Assembly (NCBI GenBank): GCA_949825065.1 | Contig: OX463848.1 | Coordinates: 39,043,380-39,107,379, forward strand | Reading direction: 5' to 3' | Origin: Odontocerum albicorne | Taxonomy: Eukaryota; Arthropoda; Insecta; Trichoptera; Odontoceridae | Length of the DNA stretch: 64,000 nucleotides | Shown: one piece after another, positions 53,296 to 63,780 of the stretch | Layout of the letters: each line of letters begins with the position of its first letter | How positions within the stretch are numbered: the first letter of the stretch is position 1 | Made by a program: the position numbers and the translations under genes | Notes under the pieces: model-generated | Database searches by the model: none | What the model was told of the DNA's origin: nothing | What the model saw: only the letters and a program-made list of their open reading frames with translations

Positions 53296-53365
53296 TCTCC
53301 GTTGCGTAGTTAGTTACAACTGTATTCAGACCCGGGGGTGGAGGGTTGAAATCCAGTCTAGTTTT
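53296..53365 (+). mobile_element. SINE head, diverged
   Basis: CTCCGTTGCGTAGTTAGTTA resembles box A, and GGAGGGTTGAAATCCAGTCT carries a damaged box B followed by the body block CAGTCTAGTTTTCACTT. Confidence 0.55.
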
Positions 53366-54185
53366 CACTTCAACCATTGCAATATATTTTGAGAGAAACT
53401 AAATCATTGTTTAGATTATTTATGCGTAAATAAATCCACGAATTCGAGGGTTTAATAACTTTGGAGTTTATTTGATCTCGCCCAATCTTTTTAAGACTAA
53501 AAATACCTCAACCTGCGTCTTGTTTCTTTTTTTTTAAATGTATAATATCTTATTTTACTTTCCATCTCCTATCTGACCCATTGCGAAAAAATAATAAATA
53601 TAAAAATGACAATAATACACCGCAAATTCTTGTGCGATGTTTTAGATTATAATAAATTTTTATGAAACAACAAATTGGCTACAAATATTATACAAAGGCT
53701 AACCGCCCAAAATTAGCCATATTTGAGCAAATATATGGAAGTTGATGCAATTAATTAAATTGAATACATCAATCACCCAATAACTGGTTTGTTACATGTG
53801 TTACTGTGTCTTTCTCGGTCTAAACTTATGACGAGTTTTATTCTCGTCTTTCATTGCGTCATCGATGATTAAACACCGAGTCAATGTATACTTTTTGTCC
53901 AAACAAATAATCTGTCATTCGTTTAAAAAAAACCGTCTTATTATGTAAGTAAAGATGTCACGTTCTAAAGTACTCTCGTATAAATATCTATTTATTGCGA
54001 AATCGTTAGTTTATTGCCAATACTAAAATTTTATATTTTTCATTTTTTTTTGTCAAGTTTTCATCTTGAGGTTAAGGATATGCAAGTGATCTTAGACGTA
54101 GCTAAAAAGTGATGAAAGTTTTATACGAGTATGTGCGGTAGAAATTAGACCGTTGCGTTTAATGTATGGAAAAACAATGTATTAC
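53366..54185. other. Unannotated AT-rich stretch
   Basis: No gene or element recognised. Confidence 0.4.
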
Positions 54186-54189
54186 ATAA

Positions 54190-54530
54190 TTTTGAATGAA
54201 GATATTAGGAAATAATACGAATCGGACGGTCGATTCCTTCTTCATCTAATAAATTTGTTTTTCCAAATCAATTCAATACGGCGGGGTGTTATTATAGAAT
54301 TTTTGCCGTTGCTGGTCCTGTGACGTGGAATCATCTGCCTCGCAGTGTCAGATATATGGGTGCGTGTGTAGCTTTAGGAAGAACTTAAATACAATACTTT
54401 TTGAGAGGTCTTATCAACATTTATGAGTGGGTTCGAATTCTGAGTTGGAGCGCCCTTGAGGCACTTTGCTCTCTAAATGGCACTGTATAAATTTTCCTTT
54501 TAATATTATTATAGTTATTGTAAGAAGATG
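54190..54530 (+). pseudogene. CR1/L2-like LINE, C-terminus and 3' UTR
   Basis: The plus strand gives FAVAGPVTWNHLPRSVRYMG in broken frames (54292-54365). This is the conserved C-terminal motif of CR1/L2/Jockey-type ORF2 (F.V.GP..WN.LP..LR). The 3' UTR has TGGAGCGCCCTTGAGGCACT, then TTGCTCTCTAAATGGCACTG and TATAAATT, and an ATTATT-rich tail. Confidence 0.75.
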
Positions 54531-54534
54531 CAAT

Positions 54535-54850
54535 GCTTAAGCTGATGAAATGAACATTGCGATACTTAAACCACCTTAAAGGAATAAATGATGAAAGATT
54601 TACATAAATAATCTATGCGAGTAGTATAGGAGGTACGTAAAGTTTGGAAAGACCAAGAAAAACGTGACACTGCCAAATTAATCAAATTTTAAAAGAGGCA
54701 ATAGGGAAAAACCTTTATAATAGAAAGGTATGCGTGACGAGGTGAATGGGCGTGACAGAAGCGAAATATGTGCGCCATGATAGAATGAAGTAGATATATG
54801 TTCTCTCTGCTCTTCCTAATAGGGACATGACGTGATGATGATAATGATAA
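54535..54850 (+). pseudogene. RTE family A, 3'-terminal fragment, diverged
   Basis: AAGACCAAGAAAAACGTGAC, CCAAATTAATCAAATTTTAA and the 3' end TTCCTAATAGGGACATGACG, then TGATGATGATAATGATA, follow the order of other plus copies. Confidence 0.65.
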
Positions 54851-55608
54851 AAATGATAGTATTTCTAGCGGACATAGAATCTTCAAGACCCACTAGAATA
54901 GCTCCATTATTTACGTATATTACTAGGTAGAAAATCCGTCTAATCTGACGCGAAAACAATAATTATTAAAAATACTAGTTAATTTTTATACTTACTCGGA
55001 CATACTCGTACTTAATAATCAATAATACAAATGTTTCAATGCAGAATATTTATTTGTATACAACATATTTGACAAAAAATTATTGTATATTGAATTCTTC
55101 CAGTCATTTTCCCTGATTGGGTCCAGGATAAATTTCAATTTTGCCATCACCTCGTCTTCAAACACTTGCGAAAGCAACATATATTAATGGCCATGGTTAA
55201 AACTGCTGCAAGTAGATACACCAAAATTTTTCCAGACTGTCCTTAAGGCTTATTTTTTAATAATAATAAAATTATGGCATGGAAATATAATCATTATTGC
55301 CAGGTTCGTACTTTTCTCCCTTACAGAGAGTTTACTTCTTCTTTTGGAATGGCTGCGAGTCCTCTGAGGGAAAAACAATCTTTCAACGACGAATCAGAAA
55401 GTCCTTGCCCACCGCACCTGATAACTTCTCCCTATTTTAACACTAACACCATTCAGTGAAGAGACATATATGACGCTTGTATAAAATTAAAAATCCAACC
55501 ACCCTATCCGAAAAAAAGGATCTTCAAAGTTTCAATGCTAACCTGTCCCACCCGGATATGCACTCCGCCATTCCTCGAGACTTGTCAATAATGACAGCTA
55601 ATTTATTT
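54851..55608. other. Unannotated stretch, possibly older Penelope coding sequence
   Basis: A plus-strand frame of 61 codons (55274-55459) contains EFTSSFGMAASPLREKQSFN but no known domain. The stretch ends at a Penelope-like 3' end on the opposite strand, so it may hold decayed element sequence. Confidence 0.3.
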
Positions 55609-55850
55609 TTGTAATTAGTTTTATCAAACACTGTTTATTCCACTTTTTCTAACGGTGTAACCCTACCAATTTCAAGGCTTTCACCTCATCATCAGCGGAG
55701 CACAAACAAGACTGATGATTACGTGAAAGCCTTGAAACCGGTAGGGTTACACCGTTACAAAAAGCGGAATAAACAGTGTTTGACTAAACAAATTACAATG
55801 TCTTTAAAACTTCACAATGTTAATGCCTTAACTGTAAATAATAATTTATT
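55609..55850. mobile_element. Penelope-like 3' ends, tail-to-tail pair
   Basis: A minus copy (about 55615-55710) faces a plus copy (about 55710-55850). The minus copy holds the complement of CTGATGATGAGGTGAAAGCC; the plus copy has a shortened core (GACTGATGATTACGTGAAAG) before CCTTGAAACCGGTAGGGTTA. The plus end is TTAATGCCTTAACTGTAAAT. Confidence 0.82.
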
Positions 55851-56240
55851 TTCATTTGTTTTATAAATCTGTTTGGGTAAACTATATTAATTTGATATTG
55901 CAAGTACTCTTAAGTACCTACGTTCCAATTGTCGACTTGTTTTAGGTACATCTATGGGATGGATGCGTTTCAAAATTGAATACTCATGTTACGCAGTAAC
56001 TTCTGTATACATGTTATGTTTCATTTTCACTTCACGGGCACATTATTTGTTTGTTTCATTTTCGGCTTCACAGCATTGGACAAATTATATAATGGATATT
56101 TCAGACCACTATTGACGAGATTTTGCTTCTGACAGACCGAGTATATAAAAAAAAATTGATTGATTTATTATCCTACAATTTTTTTACAAAATCGTAGAAT
56201 AATAAAATAAGTTCATTGTATAAATTCCAAAATAATTACC
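55851..56240. other. Unannotated stretch
   Basis: No gene or element recognised. Confidence 0.4.
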
Positions 56241-56320
56241 CAGTAGCGTAGCGAGGTCCTGGCATCTGGACAGTTGCCAGGGGCGCCAAAAACTGTAACC
56301 ACCTCACTAATAAATAAGTC
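56241..56320 (+). mobile_element. hAT-like terminal fragment
   Basis: CCAGTAGCGTAGCGAGGTCC and GTTGCCAGGGGCGCCAAAAA resemble the CAGTGGCGTA..-type start of hAT elements. No second end was located. Confidence 0.4.
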
Positions 56321-56494
56321 GGTTCTACTGTAGGGAGGAGTTCGTATTAAGAACACATAATTTTATAATTATTTACTTACGACTTACTACACTTTATTGT
56401 TTTGCATTAATAACTTTAATGTACTATTCTAGCCTAATTTTTATTGTGATAATTGTTTAACAAACATACATGAAGGATTATGACCGTTTGTAGG

Positions 56495-56990
56495 GAATTT
56501 ATGAAGAGGTGCAAGTCTATGTTAGGTGACGAAATCGATGAAAATGCGTCTCTCGTCTTCGCAATATTCCTATATGGCACGGAGACTTGACCTCTGAGAG
56601 CAAGCGAGAGACGTAGAATAGATGCATTTGAAATGTGGTGCTGGAGAATAATGTTACGAATTCCATGGACAGCAAGGGGAACTAACGCTTCCATTCTCGA
56701 AGAACTGAGAAACACCGACAGATTGTCGATAATATGCCTTTGAAGAGTCTTCCGATTCTTTAGGCACATCGCTCGTGGCCAGGGAGACACTTTGGAGAGG
56801 TTTGTGGTTACTAGAGGCGTGGAAGAACGACGCTTAGGAGCAAGAATATCAATATGTTGGGCTGACTTGGTGAAATATGCAACTGGACTACCCTTAACAA
56901 CTGCATTTCGAGTCGCGCAGTGCCGGAATGGTTGGAGAGAAGTCGTCAGAGGCTATCATGGGAGTTACGATGCTCAGTCATGAGTTACAC
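56495..56990 (+). pseudogene. RTE family B, C-terminal half of the post-RT region
   Basis: The plus strand encodes in shifting frames LYGTET, then FEMWCWRIML RIPWTARGTN-type sequence, SILEELRN, a HIARGQGD segment and a C-terminal VPEWLERSR-like part, ending near 56985. It is the most complete family B copy in the window. Frameshifts near 56590 and 56740 and stops inactivate it. Confidence 0.82.
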
Positions 56991-57104
56991 GATAGGATAG
57001 ATGGCGAGTCGAGAATTGATTGACTTCTCAGACCTAGTTAGAAGAGTATCGAAATTGTAGCGTATGTCCTTCGTCTTCGAATGTAACTTATAGAAAAAGA
57101 CAGA

Positions 57105-57172
57105 CGACATCCGTGGCCTAATTTGAAACATGGGGGTTGCGAGTTCAATTCATGTTGGTACCCAGACATGAA
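57105..57172 (+). mobile_element. SINE head with a deletion
   Basis: CGACATCCGTGGCCTAATTT keeps the start of box A, and GGGTTGCGAGTTCAATTCAT keeps box B. The part between them is shortened. It is followed directly by RTE sequence. Confidence 0.6.
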
Positions 57173-57179
57173 AAACGCA

Positions 57180-57345
57180 TTAGAACTCTTCCTTTTGTGC
57201 GTCGTCCTTCGAGGCTTCCAGTGGCCATATTTTTTTTATATTGTATCGTTGGCCACGAGCAATGTGTCCAAAGAATCGAAGAACTCGTTGAAGGCATATT
57301 GTCGACAATCCGTTAGTGATTCTTCGAGAGTGTAACCTCAAATAA
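57180..57345 (-). pseudogene. RTE family B fragment, minus strand
   Basis: GGCCACGAGCAATGTGTCCA, AAGGCATATTGTCGACAATC and TGATTCTTCGAGAGTG are the complement of the GH.AR and LSTICL coding blocks of family B. Confidence 0.75.
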
Positions 57346-58340
57346 AAATGTTTAAAACGTGGTGTGATCTGTTGGTATGCAAAGAAGTCTCTCGTCGCCT
57401 GATCGAAGAGTACGTCCGTGTTCTGAAAGAAACTGGAATTATTGACGAAGATAGAAAGGAGAATTGGGATTGTTAAGCATGAAAAATAATGTCGGCAGAA
57501 TGTGAAATTTCCTTCACTGCCTGATTAAGCCATTGAAGTAAGTTTCTTAAACTCGGACACATGGTCGTACTTCTTTAGGTTTAATATGAATCGGGTGTAA
57601 ACGTTTTGGAGTCTCCCCAACTTATCCAACAACTTTCAAAGTTTAATTAATATAATACAAAATAAAATTGAAATCAAATTAATAAAATAGTTATAAATTA
57701 ATCGTGATCTGCATATTTTTTTCAACTTGTTTTTGCTTCAACGTTATAACAGGCAATTTGACACGAATTATATACACAACTTTAGATTTGTCGACAGTTT
57801 GACTTAATTTATATTAAAACAGTCAATTTGACTTAAACTACTATATATACACAACGCGTTAGATTTGTAGATGATTTGACTTAAATTATACACACAACGC
57901 GTTAGATTTGTAGACAATATAGCTTAAATTACATTAAAACAGACAATTTGACTTAAATCATATATGATACATAACGTTTTAGTTTTGTAAACATTTTGAC
58001 ATAAATTGTATTGAAAAAGTCAATTTGACTTAAATTATATACATGACACGTTAGACATTTGACACACGACATTTGTAGACAGCTGCACTCTAAAAAATAA
58101 CTAAAAAACAACTTATGTTGAGATGAATTCTTCACTATTTCTTTATCTCCTGATTTACATAAGCTCTCATTCGTCATGGTTGGATTAAATGCATTTTTAT
58201 ATTTTTAATTACCCAAAATAACACGGTATCAAAACAGAGAACCTGAAAGTTATCAACGAAGCGGAAGACGATGCATAACGTTTCACGGTTTCCGAGTTCA
58301 TGGAACAGTTATTCTTTAGTTGAAGCGGTTACAAAAAGTG
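57346..58340. other. Unannotated stretch with a degenerate repeat
   Basis: At 57740-58090 the words CAATTTGACTTAAATTATAT and CGTTAGATTTGTAGAC recur five or six times in an irregular order, like an old minisatellite. The rest is anonymous. Confidence 0.55.
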
Positions 58341-58344
58341 ACAT

Positions 58345-58575
58345 TAGTTAATGTGAGTGGAGAATGATGGAGGAAAACAAAGGAAAGTAAAGCTGGATCA
58401 AGTCTATAATATTTTGAAAGAAGGAAATGGAAAGTCAGAAAAATCGTAGGAGTTATATAAAACGGTGTATGGATGTAGAAGAGGCGAAATACTTGTGTCG
58501 AGATACGAATATCTGGCGCTCTCTCCTCTCTGCCTACCCCGATAGGGATACGGCGTGATGGTATGTATGTAAATT
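58345..58575 (+). pseudogene. RTE family A, 3'-terminal fragment
   Basis: AACAAAGGAAAGTAAAGCTG, then GATCAAGTCTATAATATTTT, and the complete 3' end CCCCGATAGGGATACGGCGT, then GATGGTATGTATGTAAA. Confidence 0.8.
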
Positions 58576-58639
58576 AGTTAATTTTAATAGTATTTTCTCA
58601 GGTAATGGAAGAATTGTTAGAGATATCGAATGGCGTGTA

Positions 58640-58971
58640 GTGTAAGTCAATGGGCCATTAAAACATATATGTACGTATGTACTCGAATCGAATAAAATTT
58701 TCTAAGATGATAGTCCACAACAGTGTTTAAGTGCCAACTTTGATGTTTAGGAGTTGAATATGAATGTAAAAAAAACAATTGATAGAAGCCGGATAAATGC
58801 TGTAGAAATACGTGAACTGATAATATTACACGGGGTGACAATGTATGACAATACGGAATGAATGTGAACTTAAGGCTGAAGTGGTGAGTAAGATGAAGTA
58901 CGAGTAGATCACTCAGAGATGGGTTGGTTCACGTGAAACGAATGAGTAAAGAAACACTAACAAAACAAATA
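58640..58971 (+). pseudogene. RTE family A fragment ending at mariner 3
   Basis: It covers the region from the IVHNSV-like block (GATGATAGTCCACAACAGTG) through GGGGTGACAATGTATGACAA and GAACTTAAGGCTGAAGTGGT to ACTAACAAAACAAATA, where the mariner begins. The frame is interrupted. Confidence 0.75.
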
Positions 58972-58973
58972 TA

Positions 58974-59578
58974 CGAGGGTCATCCAGAAACTAAGGTTAC
59001 AAGGGCTCCTGAGGCCGGGGAATTTTGTTTTGTTTCAAAGTTGGTGCACCTGGCGTGTAGGGGAGATCGTAACGGTCAGTTTGTTTGGTCCCGCGTGTTT
59101 GTCGGCCATTTTGTTCGGTCACAGTAAATTATTCCGATGGAGAGGTCGTCGCGCGCTCCCGCCAACTCTCGTCCGTGCGAGACCCGCGCGGTCATCAGTT
59201 TTTTGACTTTGCAGAACAATACCGTCACGAATATCCATCTCGTGAATTTTTGGATCGTTTTGCACAGGAGGGAGAAACTTTTCTGTACTCTATCGTGACG
59301 GGGGATGAGACGTGGGTGTGTCACTACACCCCAACAATTTTCCAACGATCAGGAGGCCGAGGAAGCTGTGAAGAAGTGGCTGAAAGAGCTGGCGGCGGAG
59401 GTCTATGACACTGGCATACAAAAGCTAGTGCCCCGACTACAGAAATGTCTCGATCTCGACGGCGATTACGTTGAAAATAGTTTAATATATTTGTGAAGTA
59501 TTCTGTGAATTTCAATTCAATACAAGCATTTTTCGATCCTAGATAAATGTTGTAACCTTACTTTCTGTATGTCCCTCG
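58974..59578 (+). mobile_element. Mariner element 3, internally deleted
   Basis: The 605-bp element is flanked by TA. Ends are CGAGGGTCATCCAGAAACTA (left) and CGAGGGACATACAGAAAGTA (right, read inward). It contains two pieces of transposase coding sequence with the catalytic core between them deleted. It is related to mariner 2 through the shared CGAGG...ATCCAGAAA.TAAG ends. Confidence 0.88.
59137..59494 (+). pseudogene. Mariner transposase remnants of element 3
   Basis: The first piece encodes FLDRFAQEGETFLYSIVTGD, then ETWVCHYTP, which includes the first catalytic aspartate (TGDETW). After a deletion, a second piece in another frame encodes NDQEAEEAVKKWLKELAAEV and CLDLDGDYVENSLIYL, the normal C-terminus. 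The second and third catalytic aspartates are missing. The N-terminal DNA-binding part is also absent or unrecognisable. Confidence 0.85.
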
Positions 59579-59580
59579 TA

Positions 59581-60035
59581 TATCCATACATCTCCTAAAA
59601 CTCCTACGATTTTTCCTACTTTTTACTTTTCCTTCTTTCAATATATCATTCACTTGATCCAACTACGAGTATAATTTTCTTGGTCTTTCTCTTCATTCAC
59701 ATTCGCACTATATATTTGTTCTGTTAGTCTTTCTTCGTTCATTAATTCCACATACCCAAACCATTCCAGAGCATCTTACTCGACACAACAGCCTTACGTT
59801 CATATTCATCCCTTATCACCTCATTCCGTATTCTGTCATACCATATATTGTCACCCAATATATTCTGTCATACCATATATTGTCACCCAATATATTCTGT
59901 CATACCATATATTGTCACCCAATATATTCTGTCATACCATATATTGTCACCCAATATATTCTCATAAGTGCTTGCATTTCTGCATCATTTATTCGGATCT
60001 TTTCAGAATTGTTCAACTCCCATACATAAAAAATG
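59581..60035 (-). pseudogene. RTE family A, 3' fragment with an inner 32-bp array
   Basis: Complement of the family from TCCATACATCTCCTAAAACT onward through CATTCACTTGATCCAACTAC to CGGATCTTTTCAGAATTGTT. A tandem array at 59830-59963 has expanded inside it. Confidence 0.78.
59830..59963. repeat. 32-bp tandem repeat, about four copies
   Basis: Unit ATTCTGTCATACCATATATT, then GTCACCCAATAT, starts at 59830, 59862, 59894 and 59926. It has expanded from RTE 3' coding sequence. Confidence 0.95.
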
Positions 60036-60239
60036 ATACGAAATACTGTTATTGACTATAAATACCATATTAATAGTTTTCGATACTAGCCGGTTCTAGT
60101 ATTACTGTTTTAGTGCCAAAATTGTATTATTTTCAGTGCGCACATTTCTGCACCATTTTGTTCGGTGATGTTTACTTTAATTTAAGAAACTAATCTTCTT
60201 AGTATTATATCATATTATCAGCATAGTATTATAGAAGTT

Positions 60240-60575
60240 GTAATTTATTTTTAACAAACACTGTTTATTCCACTTTTTTATGACGGTATAGCTCTTGGCC
60301 GAAATTATAGCTCTTGGCCGAAATTATTAGCTCTTGGCCGAAATTATACCTAGCCTTCCTCTCACCCCTCCCGCCTCCATCCGTTGAAATGTCTATATCG
60401 GTGCCAGTCCGAACAGCATTTAGTCTTGTTTACGCTCCCCTGAAGATGAGGTGAAAGCCTTGAAACCGGTAGGGTTATACCGTCATAAAAAAGTGGAATA
60501 AACAGTGTTTGTTAAAAATAAATTACAATGTCTTTAAACCTCCACAACGTTAATGCCTTAACTATAAACAACATA
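60240..60575. mobile_element. Penelope-like fragments: minus tip, 24-bp triplication and plus 3' end
   Basis: A minus tip (60243-60290) joins three copies of AGCTCTTGGCCGAAATTAT (about 60290-60346), a block from the end of the PLE coding region. A plus 3' end follows with CCTGAAGATGAGGTGAAAGC, then CTTGAAACCGGTAGGGTTAT, ending at TTAATGCCTTAACTATAAAC. Confidence 0.8.
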
Positions 60576-60747
60576 TTATAGAAGTCATTTACTATTCCCA
60601 AACTTAAAAAAAAACATGATTCTAAGGGGTGACACCTTTCAACTTTTCCCGGCCATTCGTTTCTCTAAACACTTGTTATTGCATGAGCAAAAATATTGAT
60701 AGTTCAATAAAATAAATCATTTTAATAATAATATAAAAAAACAAGTA

Positions 60748-60999
60748 CAGTACCCGGCGGTAAGTAATACACATCGGGCTTAAGAAAGAGACTGTCATCC
60801 ATAATGGGCTAACTTCGGCTTTATAGAGCGTCGTCTCTGTCGTACGATGCGCTAATAGTTCAGTTGACAACGACTGACAAATCGCGACGGAACACGTTTA
60901 TGCATGACAGAGACGACGCTCTACAAAGCCGAATTTAGCCGATTATGGCCGACAGTCTCTTTCCTAAGCTCAATGTGTATTACTTACCGCCGGGTACTG
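60748..60999. mobile_element. Foldback TA element, copy 3
   Basis: The arms start CAGTACCCGGCGGTAAGTAA and end TTACTTACCGCCGGGTACTG, flanked by TA at 60746-60747 and 61000-61001. This is the cleanest copy for defining termini. Confidence 0.92.
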
Positions 61000-61179
61000 T
61001 AACTTCCAAAGCGATATTTTGTAATACTGGTTACCCCAAAAGTGCTGCAAGATTTTTCGCTAGGCAGCTTTAAAGTTCCTGGACACAACATTTAGATAAA
61101 AAAAAGCTTCCTAATAAAATCATTAACAAAATCATCAAACGACTCTTGTATATCTATTATAATTCTGACCAAAATCTTC

Positions 61180-61400
61180 AGTGCAATTTTTTATTCCAAA
61201 GTCTGCGAGGCCAATTAATTCCAAAGCCACATTTTGTAAAACATTGTGAAATTAAGATATGACTTAAATTTGTCCAGACTAAAACCATGTTTCGCATGGC
61301 ATCTAATATGTTCCATTTTCTTACTTCAGAAGCTGACGTTCCTTCCTTTATCTCTAGCCCAGGACCAACTACAATATTAAAAATGACACTGGAAACAAAT
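61180..61400 (-). pseudogene. pogo/Tigger-like (DDE_1) transposase C-terminal fragment
   Basis: The minus strand encodes SASEVRKWNILDAMRNMVLV, then WTNLSHILISQCFTKCGF. This matches the pattern at the C-terminal side of pogo/Tigger/Jerky transposases (LDA......W..V....I..CF.KAGF). The fragment is joined upstream to a Penelope end, and no DDE catalytic residues are present. Confidence 0.65.
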
Positions 61401-61407
61401 AAACATA

Positions 61408-61675
61408 TTTTGTAATTTATTTTTATCAAACACTGTTAATTCCACTTTTTTGTAACGGTATAACCCTACCGGTTTCAAAGCTTTCACCTCATCATGAGAG
61501 GAGCACAAACAATACTCAAGAGTCTTGTTTGTGCTTCCCTGAAGATGAGGTGAAAGCCTTGAAAACGGTAGGGTTATACCGTTACAAAAAAGTGGAATAA
61601 ATAGTGTTTGATAAAAACAAATTACAATGTCTTTAAACCTCCACAACGTTAATGCCTTAACTATAAACAACATAA
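61408..61675. mobile_element. Penelope-like 3' ends, tail-to-tail pair
   Basis: A minus copy (about 61410-61505) faces a plus copy (about 61525-61675), linked by ACAATACTCAAGAGTCTTGT-type sequence. The plus copy reads CCTGAAGATGAGGTGAAAGC, then CTTGAAAACGGTAGGGTTAT. The structure mirrors those at 12.0 and 55.7 kb. Confidence 0.85.
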
Positions 61676-61754
61676 ACAGATTTTCTTTCTATTTCTACGA
61701 ACGTTATAGTTGCCTGAAAAAGAGTAGTGTTTTATTGTATTGTATTATGTTTTT

Positions 61755-62010
61755 TCTAAGTCAGTATACCGATCGGAACATCTGTTGAACAGTTATTTCC
61801 CCAAATCTCTCCGCTCTTGGCCGAAATTATCCCTAGCCTTCCTCACCCCCCAGCCTCCAACCGTTGAAGCGTGTATATCGGTACCAGTTCGAACGGCATT
61901 TAGTCTTGTTTGCGCTCCCCTGAAGATGAGGTGAAAGCCTTGAAACCGGTAGGGTTATACCGTCACAAAAAAGTGGAATAAACAGTGTTTGATAAAAATA
62001 AATTACAATA
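61755..62010 (+). pseudogene. Penelope-like C-terminus remnant and 3' UTR
   Basis: SKSVYRSEHLLNSYFPKSLR is encoded at about 61757-61816 in a short frame, matching the end of the GIY-YIG copy at 36.8 kb. The 3' UTR follows, with CTGAAGATGAGGTGAAAGCC, TTGAAACCGGTAGGGTTATA and AAATAAATTACAAT. The sequence just before (61677-61755) is repeated after the element at 62008-62085. Confidence 0.82.
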
Positions 62011-62097
62011 AACAGATTTTCTTTCTATTTCTACGAACGTTATAGTTGCCTGAAAAAAGGTAGTGTTTTGTTGTATTGTATTATGTTTTTATTTTGG

Positions 62098-62265
62098 CAG
62101 CTTTATTGCCATGTGGCAATCTCTTCCAAACTAGCAGTGAGATATTTTTAAGAAGCCTTAAATGAAGACCGAACTAGAATTAAAAAAAATATTCTAACGG
62201 GAATCCAATCCGCAATCTCTTGTTTGGAAGACACGCACCTTACCAACTAGACTATGGAGGTCGTG
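62098..62265 (-). mobile_element. tRNA-derived SINE, full-length, minus strand
   Basis: Read on the minus strand, it has box A (CTCCATAGTCTAGTTGGTAA), box B (GCGGATTGGATTCCCGTTAG, with one change), the body with CTAGTTCGGTCTTCATTTAA, and the tail GGAAGAGATTGCCACATGGC. It is a good reference copy for the family. Confidence 0.85.
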
Positions 62266-62795
62266 TTTTAATTGAATTTAATGTAATTTTATATTTTACT
62301 CGTATAAGTTAAAAATATGATTAACCGTACCCGCTTTCACTATTCCGTCTTAATTGGTGCTGTTCTATTTCTGGTCTTAGTAAACGATCTATTTAGAGGG
62401 TCTTTTTATCGCTTTGTTCCTTATTCTATCGAACAGTTCCCTTCCCTCCTAGTCTTATTTTAGTAGCAAGAACATAGCTCTCCATAATCTAGCCAGAATA
62501 TCCAGTATATCTACTGAGACAAGCGTATCGGTAAATCTATTTTCTAATGGGACACAAACAGAATATTTCACGTCTGTATCTGAATTGATTATGGGTATTT
62601 TCCCTTTCAAATGCCAGTTAAAGCTGGCTCCTGAATGAAGGTACCATAAAAAGTTGTCGCCAAAACTAATTTGCATACAAAAATATTCATCCTATCTCTG
62701 AGAACGGTTTAGGTTTTGTATTAATACTGAAACTTCTGAGATATTCTTTAGATTTAATCTTTACTTTTCAAAGATTTTTTAACTGAATTGTGATT
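62266..62795. other. Unannotated stretch
   Basis: A minus-strand frame (62455-62676) gives 73 residues with no recognised domain. No element ends are visible. Confidence 0.35.
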
Positions 62796-62799
62796 CACG

Positions 62800-63180
62800 T
62801 GGACAATAAAAGCCAGAGAGCGCACGACAATCAACTCCTTAAAGATGAGTTGTTGGTGTCGGATATTGAGAATCCTGTGGACTGCCAGAAGAACGAACGT
62901 CTCCATACTCCAGGAGTAAAATGTGGTGGTAGAACTCTCCTCAATGTGCTGGTAGCGTATTCTGCGGTTTTTCGGACACATTTATAGACGTTATCTAGAT
63001 AACCTGGAGAAATTGATGGGCATAAGAAGTGTGTCAGGAAGAAAAGAAAGAGGTAGAGATGGATTGATCACGTGAAGGAATTGACTGACGGAAGCCGCGA
63101 TAAATTATCCCATCCATTTGAGGTCGGATGCTTGGACCTTCCTCCATCTCTGTCTCCACAATCAACTTGGAAAAATGAAG
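62800..63180 (+). pseudogene. RTE family B, 3'-terminal fragment, diverged
   Basis: GAATCCTGTGGACTGCCAGA and AGAACGAACGTCTCCATACT correspond to the IPWTARRTN.SIL block, and GCGGTTTTTCGGACACATTT to the FGH block. GGAAGAAAAGAAAGAGGTAG is the RG.R coding part. Several frame breaks are present. Confidence 0.72.
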
Positions 63181-63319
63181 TATTGAGCTGAAATCGAAAA
63201 TGCTTTAATATAGCAAAACAGGTCTGTCACACATATATTTTAAGTTGATCGTGTATATTTTTTCATTGTTTGGTGAAAATTGTTTGGTCAATGATGATTT
63301 ATTCTTTTTTGTGATCAAT
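63181..63319. other. Unannotated short stretch
   Basis: AT-rich; it precedes an RTE fragment and may include its decayed upstream part. Confidence 0.35.
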
Positions 63320-63780
63320 TTTGTTGTATGAGAGTGAAACGTGGCGGTGGAACAAGACTGACAAGAGTGGAATAAATGTTTTAGAAGTGTGTGCACTGAG
63401 AAGAGTATATGGGGTGAAAATGTATGACATAATACGGAATGAAGTGATAAGAGATGAATGTGAACTTAAGGCTGATGTATTAAGGAAGATGAAGAAGAGT
63501 ACGCTGAGATGGCTCGGGCATGTGCAACGAATGAATTAAGGAAGCCTAATAAAACAAATATAGAGTGCAAATGTGAGCGGAAAGCTTGAGAGAGGTAGAC
63601 CAATGAAAGTTTGGTTGGATCAAGTGAATGATAATTTGAATGAAGGAAACGTAGAAAGTCAGAATAATCGTTAAAAGTGTATGGACGTTGAAGAGGTGAA
63701 TGATGTGTGTCGAGATAGGAAAGTCTGGCGCTCTGTCCTCCGCCTGTCCCGTCAGGGAATTGGGCTTAATGGTATGCATA
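63320..63780 (+). pseudogene. RTE family A, best-preserved 3' end
   Basis: The plus-strand frame at 63321-63539 encodes MLYESETWRWNKTDKSGINV, then LEVCALRRVYGVKMYDIIRN and KMKKSTLRWLGHVQRMN. This is the post-RT region of an RTE-type ORF2, including the ETW and LRWLGHV.RM motifs. It ends at a stop just after QRMN and continues as non-coding sequence with AGAGAGGTAGACCAATGAAA and the 3' end near 63775. It is the reference for family A in this window. Confidence 0.85.
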
